Assembly (NCBI RefSeq): GCF_029167235.1
Contig: NZ_JARFTR010000158.1
Coordinates: 1-36,058 of the forward strand
Length of the DNA: 36,058 bases
Direction: 5' to 3'
From: Kamptonema sp. UHCC 0994
GTDB lineage: Bacteria > Cyanobacteriota > Cyanobacteriia > Cyanobacteriales > Microcoleaceae
Shown here: positions 9,105 through 18,202 of the stretch, piece after piece
Layout of the letters: each line of letters begins with the position of its first letter
Position numbering within the stretch: position 1 is the stretch's first letter
The notes under the pieces: generated by a model
Told to the model about the DNA's origin: nothing
Seen by the model: the letters and a program-made list of their open reading frames with translations, nothing else
Database searches by the model: none
Program-made: the position numbers and the translations under genes

Positions 9105-9141
9105 AATTAAGAATTAAGAATTAAAAATTAAAAATTAAAAA
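9105..9141. repeat. Heptamer tandem repeat (AATTAAG / AATTAAA)
   Basis: Five consecutive 7-bp units: two AATTAAG followed by three AATTAAA, placed just before the palindromic element at 9145. Confidence 0.85.
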
Positions 9142-9144
9142 CCT

Positions 9145-9194
9145 GTAACGCCGCCATCTTAGCGGTTCTTTCACCGCTAAAATAGCCGCGTTAC
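9145..9194. repeat. Interspersed palindromic repeat (GTAACGCCGCC ... GTTAC family)
   Basis: Starts GTAACGCCGCCATCTTAGCGG and ends AGCCGCGTTAC. It is a diverged copy of the elements at 26679 and 27632; the inner arms (TTAGCGG and CCGCTAA) have changed together and still pair. Confidence 0.85.
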
Positions 9195-9222
9195 GTAAAC
9201 TGTGCATAATTCCTATCAGGAT

Positions 9223-9990
9223 TTAAGCTTCTTTAAAGAAACGTATTATTTCGCGGACATGATCTAGAACTTGTCCATCAGTGCTAAGTTGAGCGATCGC
9301 ACTTTGCGCTTCTCTAGCTAACTGAGTATGTTCTGCTTGATTTGTTGCTCGTTGGTTTTCTAATCCAGCAGCTAAGCGAGTTAATTCAGTGCGCGTTGCT
9401 TCCCATTGTAGCTGTTGGGATGCTATCCAAGAAGTAGGATTATCGGGATTTAGTTGTTGTTCGAGGCGTTTAACTGTACATTCAATATTGCTAAAACGAT
9501 CGCGGAGTTCGAGAATATCTTCGCGGGGATGTAAAAATTGACCGCGAATCATTCTTAAACGCATTGCTAAATATTGATAGGCGCGTATAGCTGGGCGTAA
9601 AATAGTTAATAGCAAAGCTGCGCCAGAACTGATGTAACCAACTACACTGATGCCTGTAATAGCTAGAGTATAAAGTGCGATGGCAGAGAGAAGGTGGAGT
9701 GCGATCGCAGCTAACAAGGAACGACGAGCCAACATTCCCACATATTTGATTTGTTTTTCATCAACTGGAATACCTTTTTCCTTTGATTGAGCGCCTTCTG
9801 CTAAAACTTCTTTAGATTCAAAGTGAATATTCCAGGGAACTGTAACTATTAGTAGTAACCATTCAAAAGTTGCGGCGGCAATTACCCAATCTAGAAAGCT
9901 ACCTGCGGGTATGTGTAGCCATTGGAGAATGGCGAAGATTAGCAATATTAGAAGGCCAAATCCGACGCTGAAACCTGCAAAATTATACAT
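9223..9990 (-). CDS. Hypothetical membrane protein with C-terminal coiled coil
   Basis: A 255-residue protein of unknown function. Four hydrophobic segments are visible (about 5-25, 31-53, 90-112 and 114-133), followed by a long charged helical region (about 135-255) with heptad character (IECTVKRLEQQLN; TRTELTRLAAGLENQRATNQAEH). The topology suggests a small membrane anchor presenting a cytoplasmic coiled coil. No catalytic motif seen. It stands alone between the palindromic repeat at 9145-9194 and the restriction-modification pair. Two HIP1 sites (about 9292 and 9711) support a resident gene. Confidence 0.75.
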   Translation of the reverse strand: MYNFAGFSVGFGLLILLIFAILQWLHIPAGSFLDWVIAAATFEWLLLIVTVPWNIHFESKEVLAEGAQSKEKGIPVDEKQIKYVGMLARRSLLAAIALHLLSAIALYTLAITGISVVGYISSGAALLLTILRPAIRAYQYLAMRLRMIRGQFLHPREDILELRDRFSNIECTVKRLEQQLNPDNPTSWIASQQLQWEATRTELTRLAAGLENQRATNQAEHTQLAREAQSAIAQLSTDGQVLDHVREIIRFFKEA

Positions 9991-10079
9991 ATTTGGTATC
10001 TCTGGGTATGTTGATATGATTGTGGATTAGTTTTTTTAAAGTAAGTAGAGATAGTGTGACACTTAGGGAAGTTTCATAG

Positions 10080-11540
10080 TTAGGGAGAAACTGAGGGTTT
10101 GGGAAGAGCAAGCTTTAAGGCTTTCAGATTTAGGCTGTTGAGAATGCTAGATTTGATGGGGCGCTTTTCATCCCAGAAGATTAAGGATGAGTAGAAACTA
10201 ATGGCAGATAGAGAAGTCAAAAGCTGAAAAGTTTCAGAGGCAGATATTCTATCATCAAAACTGAGGAAATATACAGTATCATCAAAAATTACAGGTCGAT
10301 CGTTTATTTTACCAATCAACCTGAAATCTAATTTTTTGTAAAGTCCGCAGATGGCAATCTTCCAAGGAGCAAAAGTGTAGGAACCAATTCCAAAAATAGA
10401 GAAGCGAGGTTTATTATGATATATCTTACTTTTTCTAATATCCAAGTATTTTGCATGAGCTTCCAAATAGCTCCAAGTTTGGGGAGCAAAAGATTTTATG
10501 CTTTCGGTTGGCTCTCCAACAAATCTCTGAGTCACCAGCACAAACCGTTCAGTAGTTTGCGTTCTATTTTGAGCAATATCAGAGCCTTTAAGTAAAGGAA
10601 AAAGATATATATCTTCAATATTTACTACTTCTCCTAAGCCGTTGATGAAGGTATCACCCGATCGATAAAATTCCATTACATTTGAGCAGTCATGTTTCAC
10701 CCCTGAACGCCATTTTGTCTGACTGTTAATATCGTATAGTTTTTCAAGCTTCTCAAAAGAATCGATATCTCCTACCAGGATATTATTTCGATACCCTATC
10801 TGTAAATAATTTGAGGTTTTCAAGTCACTGAATACATCACAAAAATATCTTTTTGAACTTAAATCAAATTTACAGAATAATAGACCAGCTTCAACGCTGG
10901 CATCAAAGTATTTTTTTGTATCTATTTTGTAAGTTGCACAATAAGCAAGATTGAGCTTTTTAGCATATAGATAATTTAATATTTTTCTTGATACTGATGT
11001 TTTACAAAGCATCGCCAGAGAAGCATCACGGTTTTGCAACCAGTGAACAACCTGTATTAACATCCATTCTGAAATATCAAAGTTACTTTTACCTGTCATA
11101 GCATCTAAACCATTATGTTTTTGAAAGTTATTCTTTTCAGGTAAGTTGACTCCACCCATTGCCCCTTGTCGCGAATTTGTAATCCAAGGAAAATTACCAA
11201 GCACTAATATTTTGCCATCTAGGTTGTTTACTAATGAATGCCAATCAAATCTAAAAAAATTACCTTCGCTCACCTCAATTCTTCTATCTTGTAAAATCTG
11301 CTGTTTCTTTTCGATTTCTTGTAAGTAATCTGAATTTATTTCTAATCCAATAATTTTACTGGTTAATTTAAAGGAGTGTGCAGCAGCTTCAATAAAATTA
11401 CCCACTCCGCAAGTTGGCTCAATTATTACATCAGGATTTATACCAAGAGTAATTAACTTTTGACACACCATTTCAGATAGCTCTAAGGGTGTCTGAAAAT
11501 CTCCATACTCTACTTTTGATTTGAGGTTATTACGAGTCAT
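10080..11540 (-). CDS. Type II N6-adenine DNA methyltransferase (gamma-like), modification subunit
   Basis: Would protect host DNA by methylating adenine in the recognition site of the adjacent endonuclease. Over 486 residues: an N-terminal YGDFQTP (12-18), SAM-binding motif I EPTCGVGNF (41-49), the acidic residue of motif II in IIGLEINS (63-70), and catalytic motif IV LGNFPWITN (114-122). The canonical motif IV is (N/D)PP(Y/F/W); here the second position is Phe (N116-F117-P118-W119), which is unusual but keeps the catalytic Asn, third-position Pro and aromatic residue. The C-terminal half should be the target-recognition domain. Its ATG lies 3 bp after the stop of the restriction gene, so the two are co-translated. 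AT-rich and free of full HIP1 sites. Recognition sequence unknown. Confidence 0.88.
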   Translation of the reverse strand: MTRNNLKSKVEYGDFQTPLELSEMVCQKLITLGINPDVIIEPTCGVGNFIEAAAHSFKLTSKIIGLEINSDYLQEIEKKQQILQDRRIEVSEGNFFRFDWHSLVNNLDGKILVLGNFPWITNSRQGAMGGVNLPEKNNFQKHNGLDAMTGKSNFDISEWMLIQVVHWLQNRDASLAMLCKTSVSRKILNYLYAKKLNLAYCATYKIDTKKYFDASVEAGLLFCKFDLSSKRYFCDVFSDLKTSNYLQIGYRNNILVGDIDSFEKLEKLYDINSQTKWRSGVKHDCSNVMEFYRSGDTFINGLGEVVNIEDIYLFPLLKGSDIAQNRTQTTERFVLVTQRFVGEPTESIKSFAPQTWSYLEAHAKYLDIRKSKIYHNKPRFSIFGIGSYTFAPWKIAICGLYKKLDFRLIGKINDRPVIFDDTVYFLSFDDRISASETFQLLTSLSAISFYSSLIFWDEKRPIKSSILNSLNLKALKLALPKPSVSP

Positions 11541-11543
11541 TAG

Positions 11544-12200
11544 TTAGCTTTTATAAACAGCGATTATTCCTTCTTGTTGACCAGCACGCTCAATTACTCT
11601 TCCGTACTGAAGCCTCCATTGCAAAGCGTTTGAAATAGTTAAGAATCCTTGAATTGGTGGATTTATAAGTATTTCATCAGCGATATTTACTGCTTCAATT
11701 TCATCAATAGGTAAATTTCGATCGAACATAAAAGCAATCAAGTCATCTTTGTTACCTTCGTTTTGCAAAATATTAAGGATTCCACGAGTCATCTGAAAGT
11801 CTGCTGTCCTTTCAGAACTTACAAAAATCGTATGTAGAATGTTGAGAGTTGCAGTTCGGTTTGTACTATTGTCTATCTTATTGTATACAAAGATGAGAAG
11901 TGAATATCCAAGCCCAAAAATCTTTTGTCGTGCTGATTTAAAGGGACATGATGACTGCGGTTGCTTAATACTTGTAACTTTGACATCAACAAGTAGCGCT
12001 GGAAAATCTATACCACTTGCTGAATTACCCTCTAAAAACTCATACTTCTCTTTGAGATACATTCTAAATTGTTTTTCCAAGTATGTACCAACAGCTTTAC
12101 CATCTGTCACACCATAAAGCAAGGGTTCAGGGTGTCGAGACTCTGCGGCTGAAAACTTTGCGGCTTCAGAATAGAGGGTTTCTATAGTCAGAACTGGCAT
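11544..12200 (-). CDS. Probable type II restriction endonuclease, PD-(D/E)XK fold
   Basis: A 218-residue protein directly upstream of, and 3 bp from, the N6-adenine methyltransferase gene. That arrangement plus its own residues support a restriction enzyme: GTYLEKQFRMYL (E42), then GIDFPALLVDVKVTS with D65 and D72-V-K74, a plausible PD-(D/E)XK active site (D, then DxK after a beta turn). Hydrophobic strands after this (YSLLIFVY) fit the core sheet. No similarity to a named enzyme is recognised, so specificity is unknown. No controller (C) gene is seen. Initiation at 12200 gives MPVLTIETLYSE; the 143 bp upstream, up to the AI-2E gene, hold no clear promoter that I could identify. Confidence 0.75.
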   Translation of the reverse strand: MPVLTIETLYSEAAKFSAAESRHPEPLLYGVTDGKAVGTYLEKQFRMYLKEKYEFLEGNSASGIDFPALLVDVKVTSIKQPQSSCPFKSARQKIFGLGYSLLIFVYNKIDNSTNRTATLNILHTIFVSSERTADFQMTRGILNILQNEGNKDDLIAFMFDRNLPIDEIEAVNIADEILINPPIQGFLTISNALQWRLQYGRVIERAGQQEGIIAVYKS

Positions 12201-12343
12201 AATTGTAGCTATAAAGAGTTAAGACTATCATATCTTAATCCTGTGATTACGATCTAGTAATTTGAATGAAAAGCTACGTAGCAGCTTAGCAATACCTTAT
12301 CGACTGTAAATGAACAGCTTAAGCCTTAATTTTTTTGACTGAT

Positions 12344-13408
12344 TTATTCTAACTCTTCAATTGCAGATTCTGAAATTATTGACGAAGTTCGCAGGTTTTC
12401 AACAGTGCTTTTAATAAAACCTGCGAGGGGAACAGCGACTAATAAACCGATTAATCCCCCGATTTTAGTTGCTATTAATAGCGATATAAAAATCCATACA
12501 GGATTGAGTCCAGTAAAACCTCCTAAAAGGCGGGGCGCAATCCCATTTTCAATTACTTGATCGAGGACTGTAGCCACAGCTAAAACTTTCATCCCCAGCC
12601 AGAAGTTGTTCAACGCCATCAGCAAACTAACAATACTAATGCTCAAGCCTGCTCCCAAGGGAATGAGAGTCATTACGCCTACAGCTAACCCAAATAATAA
12701 GCCAAAAGGAACCTGTAAAATCAGAAAAGCTACTGTCATTAATATCCCCATAAAAGTTGCCAAGGTAGCCTGTCCGATGAAATAATTTTGAAAATTTATC
12801 CGTAATGACTCACGTATTTGGCTACCCAATTGAGAGGGAAACCACTGAAACAAACCATCCCATAGTTTCTGACCATGCAGCAGTAAGTAAAATGTCAAAA
12901 CTACCGTGATTAGTAAGTCTAAGAGACTCCCGGCTGCGCCTACTACAAAACTTAAAATTTGGCCTACAACTGACTGTAATTGAGTGGAAAAACGCTCACT
13001 AATTTGCTTAGCAAAACCTCTTAAATCAATAGGTAAATTGCGATTTTTTGCCCAATTGTGTAGGGTCTCAAACTGTTCAGTACCAGAATTTATCCAACTA
13101 GGGAGGCGTGTGACAAGCTCATTTAATTGAGCGAGAATAATAGGAGCAAGGGTGACACCTAATACTATTAATATTAGTAAAAATAGACATAATACTAAGA
13201 CAACTGCTTGCTGCCGCTTTACGCCGTACCGTCGCAGGAAATTAACAGGATAATCTAGTAAAAAAGATAGTACGGTTGCTGTTACAAAAACGGTGATCAG
13301 AGAGCGAAAGTATTCAAATACTAGGAGAAGTAACCAAGAGTTGAGTACCACTAGGGGAAATAACAATCCCCACATCCACGCTCGCGGCATTTGATTGACA
13401 GGTTTCAT
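12344..13408 (-). CDS. AI-2E family transporter (PerM/TqsA-like)
   Basis: A 354-residue membrane protein of the UPF0118/AI-2E exporter family; members have been linked to autoinducer export or Na+/H+ exchange (family knowledge), so the substrate is open. Hydrophobic segments: a pair near 10-50, one at 60-90, a soluble domain at about 90-145 (LPSWINSGTEQFETLHNWAKNRNLPIDLRGFAKQISERF), then 5 segments from 146 to 335. The GLAVGVMTLIPLGAGLSI, VIENGIAPRLLGG and GLNPVWIFISLLIATKIGG stretches are typical. Downstream by 143 bp on the same strand is the restriction gene; upstream lies the GTAGGGTG inverted repeat at 13430. Confidence 0.92.
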   Translation of the reverse strand: MKPVNQMPRAWMWGLLFPLVVLNSWLLLLVFEYFRSLITVFVTATVLSFLLDYPVNFLRRYGVKRQQAVVLVLCLFLLILIVLGVTLAPIILAQLNELVTRLPSWINSGTEQFETLHNWAKNRNLPIDLRGFAKQISERFSTQLQSVVGQILSFVVGAAGSLLDLLITVVLTFYLLLHGQKLWDGLFQWFPSQLGSQIRESLRINFQNYFIGQATLATFMGILMTVAFLILQVPFGLLFGLAVGVMTLIPLGAGLSISIVSLLMALNNFWLGMKVLAVATVLDQVIENGIAPRLLGGFTGLNPVWIFISLLIATKIGGLIGLLVAVPLAGFIKSTVENLRTSSIISESAIEELE

Positions 13409-13429
13409 ATAAGCCAGGTTAGTATACTT

Positions 13430-13502
13430 GTAGGGTGAACATTACCGCTTGCAAATCTTGCAAATTATAGCCAGAGATAGTTAGCGGCAATGCCCACCCT
13501 AC
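13430..13502. repeat. Inverted GTAGGGTG repeat
   Basis: GTAGGGTGAACATTACCGC at 13430 pairs imperfectly with GCGGCAATGCCCACCCTAC ending at 13502. It is a relative of 1545-1673, here in the spacer between the AI-2E gene and ddl. Confidence 0.75.
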
Positions 13503-13558
13503 GTTTAATTATTTCTGACTATTTATATCTTCTAAATTCTAACTCATGAATTGTATTT

Positions 13559-14665
13559 TCAAAATTTTTCAGTATGGCGTTCTAGTGCTAATTGAATTAA
13601 GCGGTCTACTAATTCAGCGAAGGATATCCCGGAAGCTGCCCAAAGTTGGGGATACATACTGGTAGCTGTGAATCCAGGGAGGGTATTAATTTCATTAATT
13701 AGGATTTGACCTGTAGATTCGACATAGAAGAAGTCTACTCGTGCTAAACCAGCACAGTCAAGAGCTAAAAATGCTTCGATGGCCATTGATTGAATTTGAG
13801 AGGCGATCGCATCGCTGATTTGGGCGGGAATAAATAGATCGGCTTGCCCCTCTGCGTATTTCGTTTCGTAGTCGTAGAAATCACTTTTATAAGTAATTTC
13901 GCCAACTACAGAGGCTTTGGGTTGGTCGTTACCTAAGACGGCACATTCTAATTCTCTAGCAACTACTCCTGCTTCCACAATTATGCGGCGATCGTAACTA
14001 GCGGCGCTGTCGAGGGCGGTTTCAAGTTCTGGGCGCGATCGCACTTTAGAAATTCCTACCGAGGAACCCAAATTTGCTGGTTTCACAAAGCAGGGATAGC
14101 CTAAATTTTCCTCGATTTGGTCGCATAATTTTGGAAAAATGCAAGGGTTAGACCAAACTTGCGATCGCGTGACGGTGGTATATTTTACTTGAGGTAAACC
14201 AGCTTGGGCAAATACCATTTTCATCGCAATTTTATCCATTCCCATTGCCGAGCCCAAAACCCCAGAACCGACAAAAGGTACTTGCATTAATTTCAGCAAC
14301 CCTTGTACAGTACCGTCTTCGCCGTTTGGCCCATGTAAGACGGGAAACCAAACATCGACAATATCGGGCCTTGGGAATTGACCGTAGGCAATTGGGGATT
14401 GAGGAGTGAGACTTAAATTTTCCTGTAAACTGGCGATCGCATCTTCCCCCTCTAATTGTAGGGGTTTTCCCGTTTCTAAGACCTGTTGAGGCACTGTTCC
14501 TGCTAACCAGCGACCATCTTTTTGGATGTAAAAGGGCAGAACTTCGTATTTGCTGGCATTTTGGTCTGAAGCGATCGCACGCGCGATCGCCCTTGCCGAA
14601 CTAATTGAGACTTCGTGTTCCCCAGAACGCCCGCCAAATAACAACCCTACCCGTAATTTTGTCAT
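13559..14665 (-). CDS. ddl: D-alanine--D-alanine ligase
   Basis: ATP-dependent ligation of two D-alanines for the peptidoglycan stem peptide, in the cytoplasm. A 368-residue ATP-grasp enzyme: N-terminal [18 protein letters not shown] (8-25) with the conserved Glu and Ser; [14 protein letters not shown]; the ATP-grasp segment [20 protein letters not shown]; and the C-terminal metal-binding [12 protein letters not shown] ... [18 protein letters not shown]. Length fits the longer Ddl form. Four HIP1 sites lie in the gene (about 14040, 14162, 14434 and 14583, with another at 14571). Monocistronic by spacing, 170 bp from the lipoprotein-like gene start. Confidence 0.97.
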   Translation of the reverse strand: MTKLRVGLLFGGRSGEHEVSISSARAIARAIASDQNASKYEVLPFYIQKDGRWLAGTVPQQVLETGKPLQLEGEDAIASLQENLSLTPQSPIAYGQFPRPDIVDVWFPVLHGPNGEDGTVQGLLKLMQVPFVGSGVLGSAMGMDKIAMKMVFAQAGLPQVKYTTVTRSQVWSNPCIFPKLCDQIEENLGYPCFVKPANLGSSVGISKVRSRPELETALDSAASYDRRIIVEAGVVARELECAVLGNDQPKASVVGEITYKSDFYDYETKYAEGQADLFIPAQISDAIASQIQSMAIEAFLALDCAGLARVDFFYVESTGQILINEINTLPGFTATSMYPQLWAASGISFAELVDRLIQLALERHTEKF

Positions 14666-14800
14666 TTTTCATACTCCTAACTTTTCGACTAATATACACT
14701 GAGGGTTGAGGATAAGGTATAGGAAAACCAAGTTCCCTTACCTTATTGTCGAACTTCTGCAACATTTATCAACCCCCAATCATACTTATAATCTCCCCTA

Positions 14801-15430
14801 CTACTTCTGCACTGGTTTAACAGAACTGCTATTAGCCCGAACAAAACACTTACTTGGTGCACCTTGAACCGAGCTTTTTTCTACGTAAATCCAGGGTTGT
14901 TTGTTATTGTCAGCTAACACTCCAAATCCCGCAGGGCCGAGGTTAATTTCAAAACTTTGTCCCTGCTTAAAAGTGCCAATTACAGGCCAGCTAGCAATAT
15001 CTAATACAACAGAGTTCCCTGGAGTTTGTATTTGTTCAATGGAAGATTTTCCCATTCGGCAAGCAACACCTTTACCACTTGGATCGACAACTTGCCAATA
15101 TTTATGAGATGTTCTTTGATAGTCTCCTGCTGCATTAGGCTTTGGTAACTCAGATTGGGGTGCTTGATTAACTTGAGATGCTGGAGTTGTGGGACTAGGT
15201 TTTGGAGTTACAGTTGTTTGATTCGCTTGAGATGTAGGAGTTGTAGAATTAGGTTTTGGAGTTGCACTTGTTGCAGTCGGTTTCGGAGTTACTGCCGTTT
15301 CATTAGCTTCAGGAGTTGTTTGAGCACAACCAAAAAAGCTAATCCCCAAAACTCCCGAAATCAGCGTCAAGCCAAGCAACCTTTTACCTTGACTATACCC
15401 ACGAACATTAACTCGTTTTAATGTCTTCAT
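14801..15430 (-). CDS. Putative lipoprotein with Thr/Pro-rich linker and SH3-like C-terminal domain
   Basis: 209 residues, function unknown. A basic N-terminus and hydrophobic segment (LLGLTLISGVLGISFFGCAQ) end in C35; the preceding FFG is not a perfect lipobox, so lipidation is probable rather than certain. A low-complexity linker of about 60 residues follows, with repeats of TPKPTAT/TPKPNSTTP/TPKPSPTTP. The C-terminal 100 residues (YWQVVDPSGKGVACRMG ... GQSFEINLG ... PWIYVEKS ... CFVRANSSSVKPV) look like a bacterial SH3-type domain with two cysteines that may pair. This would place it outside the plasma membrane, possibly binding the cell wall. It lies between ddl and miaB on the same strand, but spacing (170 bp) does not force an operon with ddl. 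Confidence 0.75.
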   Translation of the reverse strand: MKTLKRVNVRGYSQGKRLLGLTLISGVLGISFFGCAQTTPEANETAVTPKPTATSATPKPNSTTPTSQANQTTVTPKPSPTTPASQVNQAPQSELPKPNAAGDYQRTSHKYWQVVDPSGKGVACRMGKSSIEQIQTPGNSVVLDIASWPVIGTFKQGQSFEINLGPAGFGVLADNNKQPWIYVEKSSVQGAPSKCFVRANSSSVKPVQK

Positions 15431-15466
15431 TTTAGAACCTAATTTGCAAATTATGAAACTGAGTCA

Positions 15467-16807
15467 TTATACCAGATCGCCGGTTAAACTGAAGGCACGA
15501 ACATCAGTAATTTTCACCTGCACTAGCTGACCCCTTAATTCGTCAATATTTCCCCGTAGAAACGTGAGACGATTACCGCGTCCCCGGCCCATAACTTGAG
15601 TTGAATCTTTCTGGTTTTGGTCTTCGACTAACACTTCTTCAATCCGTCCCAGATAGCGCTGCGAACGTTCCATTGCCGTCTGAGTAACCACATAATTTAA
15701 CCGTTGTAACCTATCAGCCTTTACCTCTTCGCTTAACTGAGTATCCCACAAAGCCGCAGGAGTCGCAGGACGAGGTGAATAAGCCGCTGTATTTACCAAA
15801 TCAAACCGCATATCAGCTACTAACTTCAACGTCTTTTCAAACTGTACTTCACTTTCCCCAGGAAAACCAACAATTGCATCCGCACTAATTGACGCATCGG
15901 GCATATATTGGCGAATTGTATCAATAATTCGCCGATATTTTTCCTGCGTGTAACCTCGTGCCATCGCCTTTAAAATCTCATTATCCCCAGACTGAAAGGG
16001 AATGTGAAAATGTTCGCATACCTGGGGCAATTCGGCACAAGCCTTAATTAACCTCTCGGTGAAATAACGCGGGTGGCTAGTTGCAAAACGAATCCGTTCA
16101 ATCCCCGGTACATCGCTGACATAATAAAGCAAATCTGTCAATGTATGTTGATTGCTACCATCGGGTTTTGTTCCTGGCAAATCGCGACCGTAGGCATCAA
16201 TATTTTGACCTAATAAAGTTACTTCCTTGTAACCTTGACGACCTAAATCTTCCATTTCAGCCCGAATTACTTCAGGAGTTCTTGACTGTTCGACACCCCG
16301 GACATTCGGCACTACACAATAAGTGCAGCGTTCATTACAGCCATAAATGATATTCACCCAAGCTGTCACCTTACTATCGCGGCGCGGCTTAGTAATATCT
16401 TCCATAATATGTACGGCATCAGTAGCAACTACCTGATTGCCATCAAATACTTGTTCCAACAAATCTTGTAAGCGATTTGCGTGTTGCGGCCCCATCACTA
16501 AATCCAATTCAGGAACTCGCCTGAGTAATGCTTCACCTTCTTGTTGGGCCACACATCCAGCGACAATTAAAGTGAGCTCTGGTTCTACACGCTTGCGGCC
16601 GGCTTGTCTTCCCAGATAGGAATAAACTTTATGTTCGGCACTGTCCCGAATGCTACAAGTGTTATAGAGAATTAAGCTGGCTTCGTTGGGGTCTTCAGAC
16701 CACTCAAAACCCATATTTTCTAGGATGCCGGCCATGCGTTCTGAGTCGGCTTTGTTCATCTGGCATCCGAAGGTGGTAATGTGATAGCGGCGGGGAGTGA
16801 CGGTCAT
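15467..16807 (-). CDS. miaB: tRNA-2-methylthio-N6-dimethylallyladenosine synthase
   Basis: Radical-SAM methylthiotransferase that adds the 2-methylthio group to i6A37 of tRNAs reading UNN codons. 446 residues, the family's normal size. The N-terminal UPF0004 domain has the three cluster cysteines C15 ([11 protein letters not shown]), C51 (YNTCSIRD) and C85 (VAGCVAQ); the radical SAM domain has CxxxCxxC at C157, C161 and C164 ([18 protein letters not shown]); the C-terminal TRAM domain ends in [16 protein letters not shown]. The [15 protein letters not shown] stretch and DAIVGFPGE favour MiaB over MtaB or RimO. Confidence 0.97.
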   Translation of the reverse strand: MTVTPRRYHITTFGCQMNKADSERMAGILENMGFEWSEDPNEASLILYNTCSIRDSAEHKVYSYLGRQAGRKRVEPELTLIVAGCVAQQEGEALLRRVPELDLVMGPQHANRLQDLLEQVFDGNQVVATDAVHIMEDITKPRRDSKVTAWVNIIYGCNERCTYCVVPNVRGVEQSRTPEVIRAEMEDLGRQGYKEVTLLGQNIDAYGRDLPGTKPDGSNQHTLTDLLYYVSDVPGIERIRFATSHPRYFTERLIKACAELPQVCEHFHIPFQSGDNEILKAMARGYTQEKYRRIIDTIRQYMPDASISADAIVGFPGESEVQFEKTLKLVADMRFDLVNTAAYSPRPATPAALWDTQLSEEVKADRLQRLNYVVTQTAMERSQRYLGRIEEVLVEDQNQKDSTQVMGRGRGNRLTFLRGNIDELRGQLVQVKITDVRAFSLTGDLV

Positions 16808-16920
16808 AGTAGGCTGTGGGCAATTTATAGAATTAAGGTTTTAAACCTTTATAAATTATAGACTTTTCTCAGGTGTTTTTGCGAGTTATTTTTCAATCAC
16901 CCACTCAACAGCAAAAATAT

Positions 16921-16970
16921 CCAGGCGATTCAAATCGCGGCTACACGAACAAAGTCCGCCTACGCGGACT
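16921..16970 (-). repeat. Cyanobacterial interspersed palindromic repeat overlapping a stop codon
   Basis: Read on the minus strand it starts AGTCCGCGTAGGCGGACTTT and continues through TTCGTGTAGCCGCGATTTG to AATCGCC. It contains a perfect 7-bp stem AGTCCGC/GCGGACT (16953-16970) and a second stem GCGATT/AATCGC (16925-16938). From general knowledge this element is widespread in cyanobacterial genomes. Here its first base pairs coincide with the TAG stop of the C5 methyltransferase gene. Confidence 0.85.
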
Positions 16971-18147
16971 AATAGACTTTTACAAGAGGTGTATACTCAT
17001 GCCACTCACTAGCCTCTAAAAACTTAATCATACTTTTAGCAATCCCTTGCGCCGCCAAAAAAGGTACACCATTGCCCACTGTTTTAAACATATTACTTAG
17101 CGTCATCGAAGTCGGCAATACAAAATCTTTTGGCAAAGATTGAATAGCCAACACCTCCGCGACAGATAGCCGACGAACTTTGTAAGGATGTAAATGCACT
17201 TCATTATTCCCATAACAGGCTGTCGGTGAATAACGCCATCTATGCAGCCGCTTAAATGACTTTCTCGAATCATCTCCCTCATCAACAACAGCAAAGCGCT
17301 TAATCCCGGCTTTCGGCTTGAAACAATGTTCAGCATTGGGATGATTAATCACATCATTTCTCTGGAACCAAAACTCAACTGTTAACTCTTGAGGAATGCC
17401 ATTTACACAAGGAAGTAGCGAATCTTCTTTAAATAAATTCGTAGACGGCCAAGAGTAAGCAAAAGCCTGAGACTTGGGATATAAAATCTGACTATTCCAA
17501 GGAAAAATACCTTCAGGCAACATTCGCCCCACTTCATCAAGTTTGATGCCCATATCCTTAATTAAATTCTTACTGAAACCTAGTAAAATAATTCTATCTC
17601 TATCTTGCGGCACTCCATATTCAATAGCATTAATTAGTCGCTCTGTCAATACATAGCCAGCTTGATTTAGCCGATTTTTACAATCCTCAAAAAATACTCG
17701 ATGTTTTTGAGTTCTCCACAAACCTTTAACATTTTCAAACAAAAAGAAATCCGGTTGTTGCTGACAAATCAAATCAACGTAAGCAGCAGAAAGTTTACCT
17801 TTTTCCCCTTCCTGACCTCGATTTTTTCCACCAACAGAAAAGTCAGGACAAGGCGGCCCAGCAATAAACCCAATAATATCATTATTTTTACGGGCATCCT
17901 GTATCAACTCTCGCAACTTTAGCGCTTCTTCTCCTGCTGTAAATCGAGTTACATCTGCATCCTCTCCTTCAGAGTAGCCATATTCTGGTGATGGCAGATT
18001 TAGGCATTTACGAGAGTAACGGTAAGCCTGCATAAATGGCGAGAAAATTTCATTGACATAAGCTATATTAAAACCAGTCAACTCAAAGCCTAAATCGAGA
18101 AAGCCTGAGCCTGCAAAAAAAGAGAAGATGCTGTAAGGTTTGTTCAT
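16969..18147 (-). CDS. DNA (cytosine-5-)-methyltransferase, solitary
   Basis: Transfers methyl from SAM to C5 of cytosine in DNA. Over 392 residues the motifs are in canonical order: I FAGSGFLDLGFE (11-22); IV GPPCPDFS (97-104) with catalytic C100, PCP instead of the usual PCQ; VI FENVKG (137-142); VIII QDRDRIILLG (181-190); and X TVGNGVPFLAAQGI near the C-terminus. It is not recognisably the CGATCG enzyme M.Ssp6803I, whose N-terminus differs. No endonuclease gene adjoins it, so it is an orphan or a remnant of a restriction system. The stop codon coincides with the start of a palindromic repeat, so the last residues (LVKVY) may have been set by the repeat's arrival. No full HIP1 site within the gene. 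Confidence 0.92.
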   Translation of the reverse strand: MNKPYSIFSFFAGSGFLDLGFELTGFNIAYVNEIFSPFMQAYRYSRKCLNLPSPEYGYSEGEDADVTRFTAGEEALKLRELIQDARKNNDIIGFIAGPPCPDFSVGGKNRGQEGEKGKLSAAYVDLICQQQPDFFLFENVKGLWRTQKHRVFFEDCKNRLNQAGYVLTERLINAIEYGVPQDRDRIILLGFSKNLIKDMGIKLDEVGRMLPEGIFPWNSQILYPKSQAFAYSWPSTNLFKEDSLLPCVNGIPQELTVEFWFQRNDVINHPNAEHCFKPKAGIKRFAVVDEGDDSRKSFKRLHRWRYSPTACYGNNEVHLHPYKVRRLSVAEVLAIQSLPKDFVLPTSMTLSNMFKTVGNGVPFLAAQGIAKSMIKFLEASEWHEYTPLVKVY

Positions 18148-18202
18148 TAAATAACAGTAGCTATTTGTCGATTAAATCATTATACTATATACTAGAAACA
18201 AG

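Noticed and set aside
15155-15421. Cys/Arg/Ser-rich plus-strand frame (RCWSCGTRFWSY repeats)
   Set aside because: Mirror reading of the Thr/Pro repeat linker of the minus-strand lipoprotein-like gene.
16969-18147. Assignment as the HIP1-core (CGATCG) methyltransferase
   Set aside because: The N-terminus and motif spacing do not resemble M.Ssp6803I as I recall it; specificity left open.
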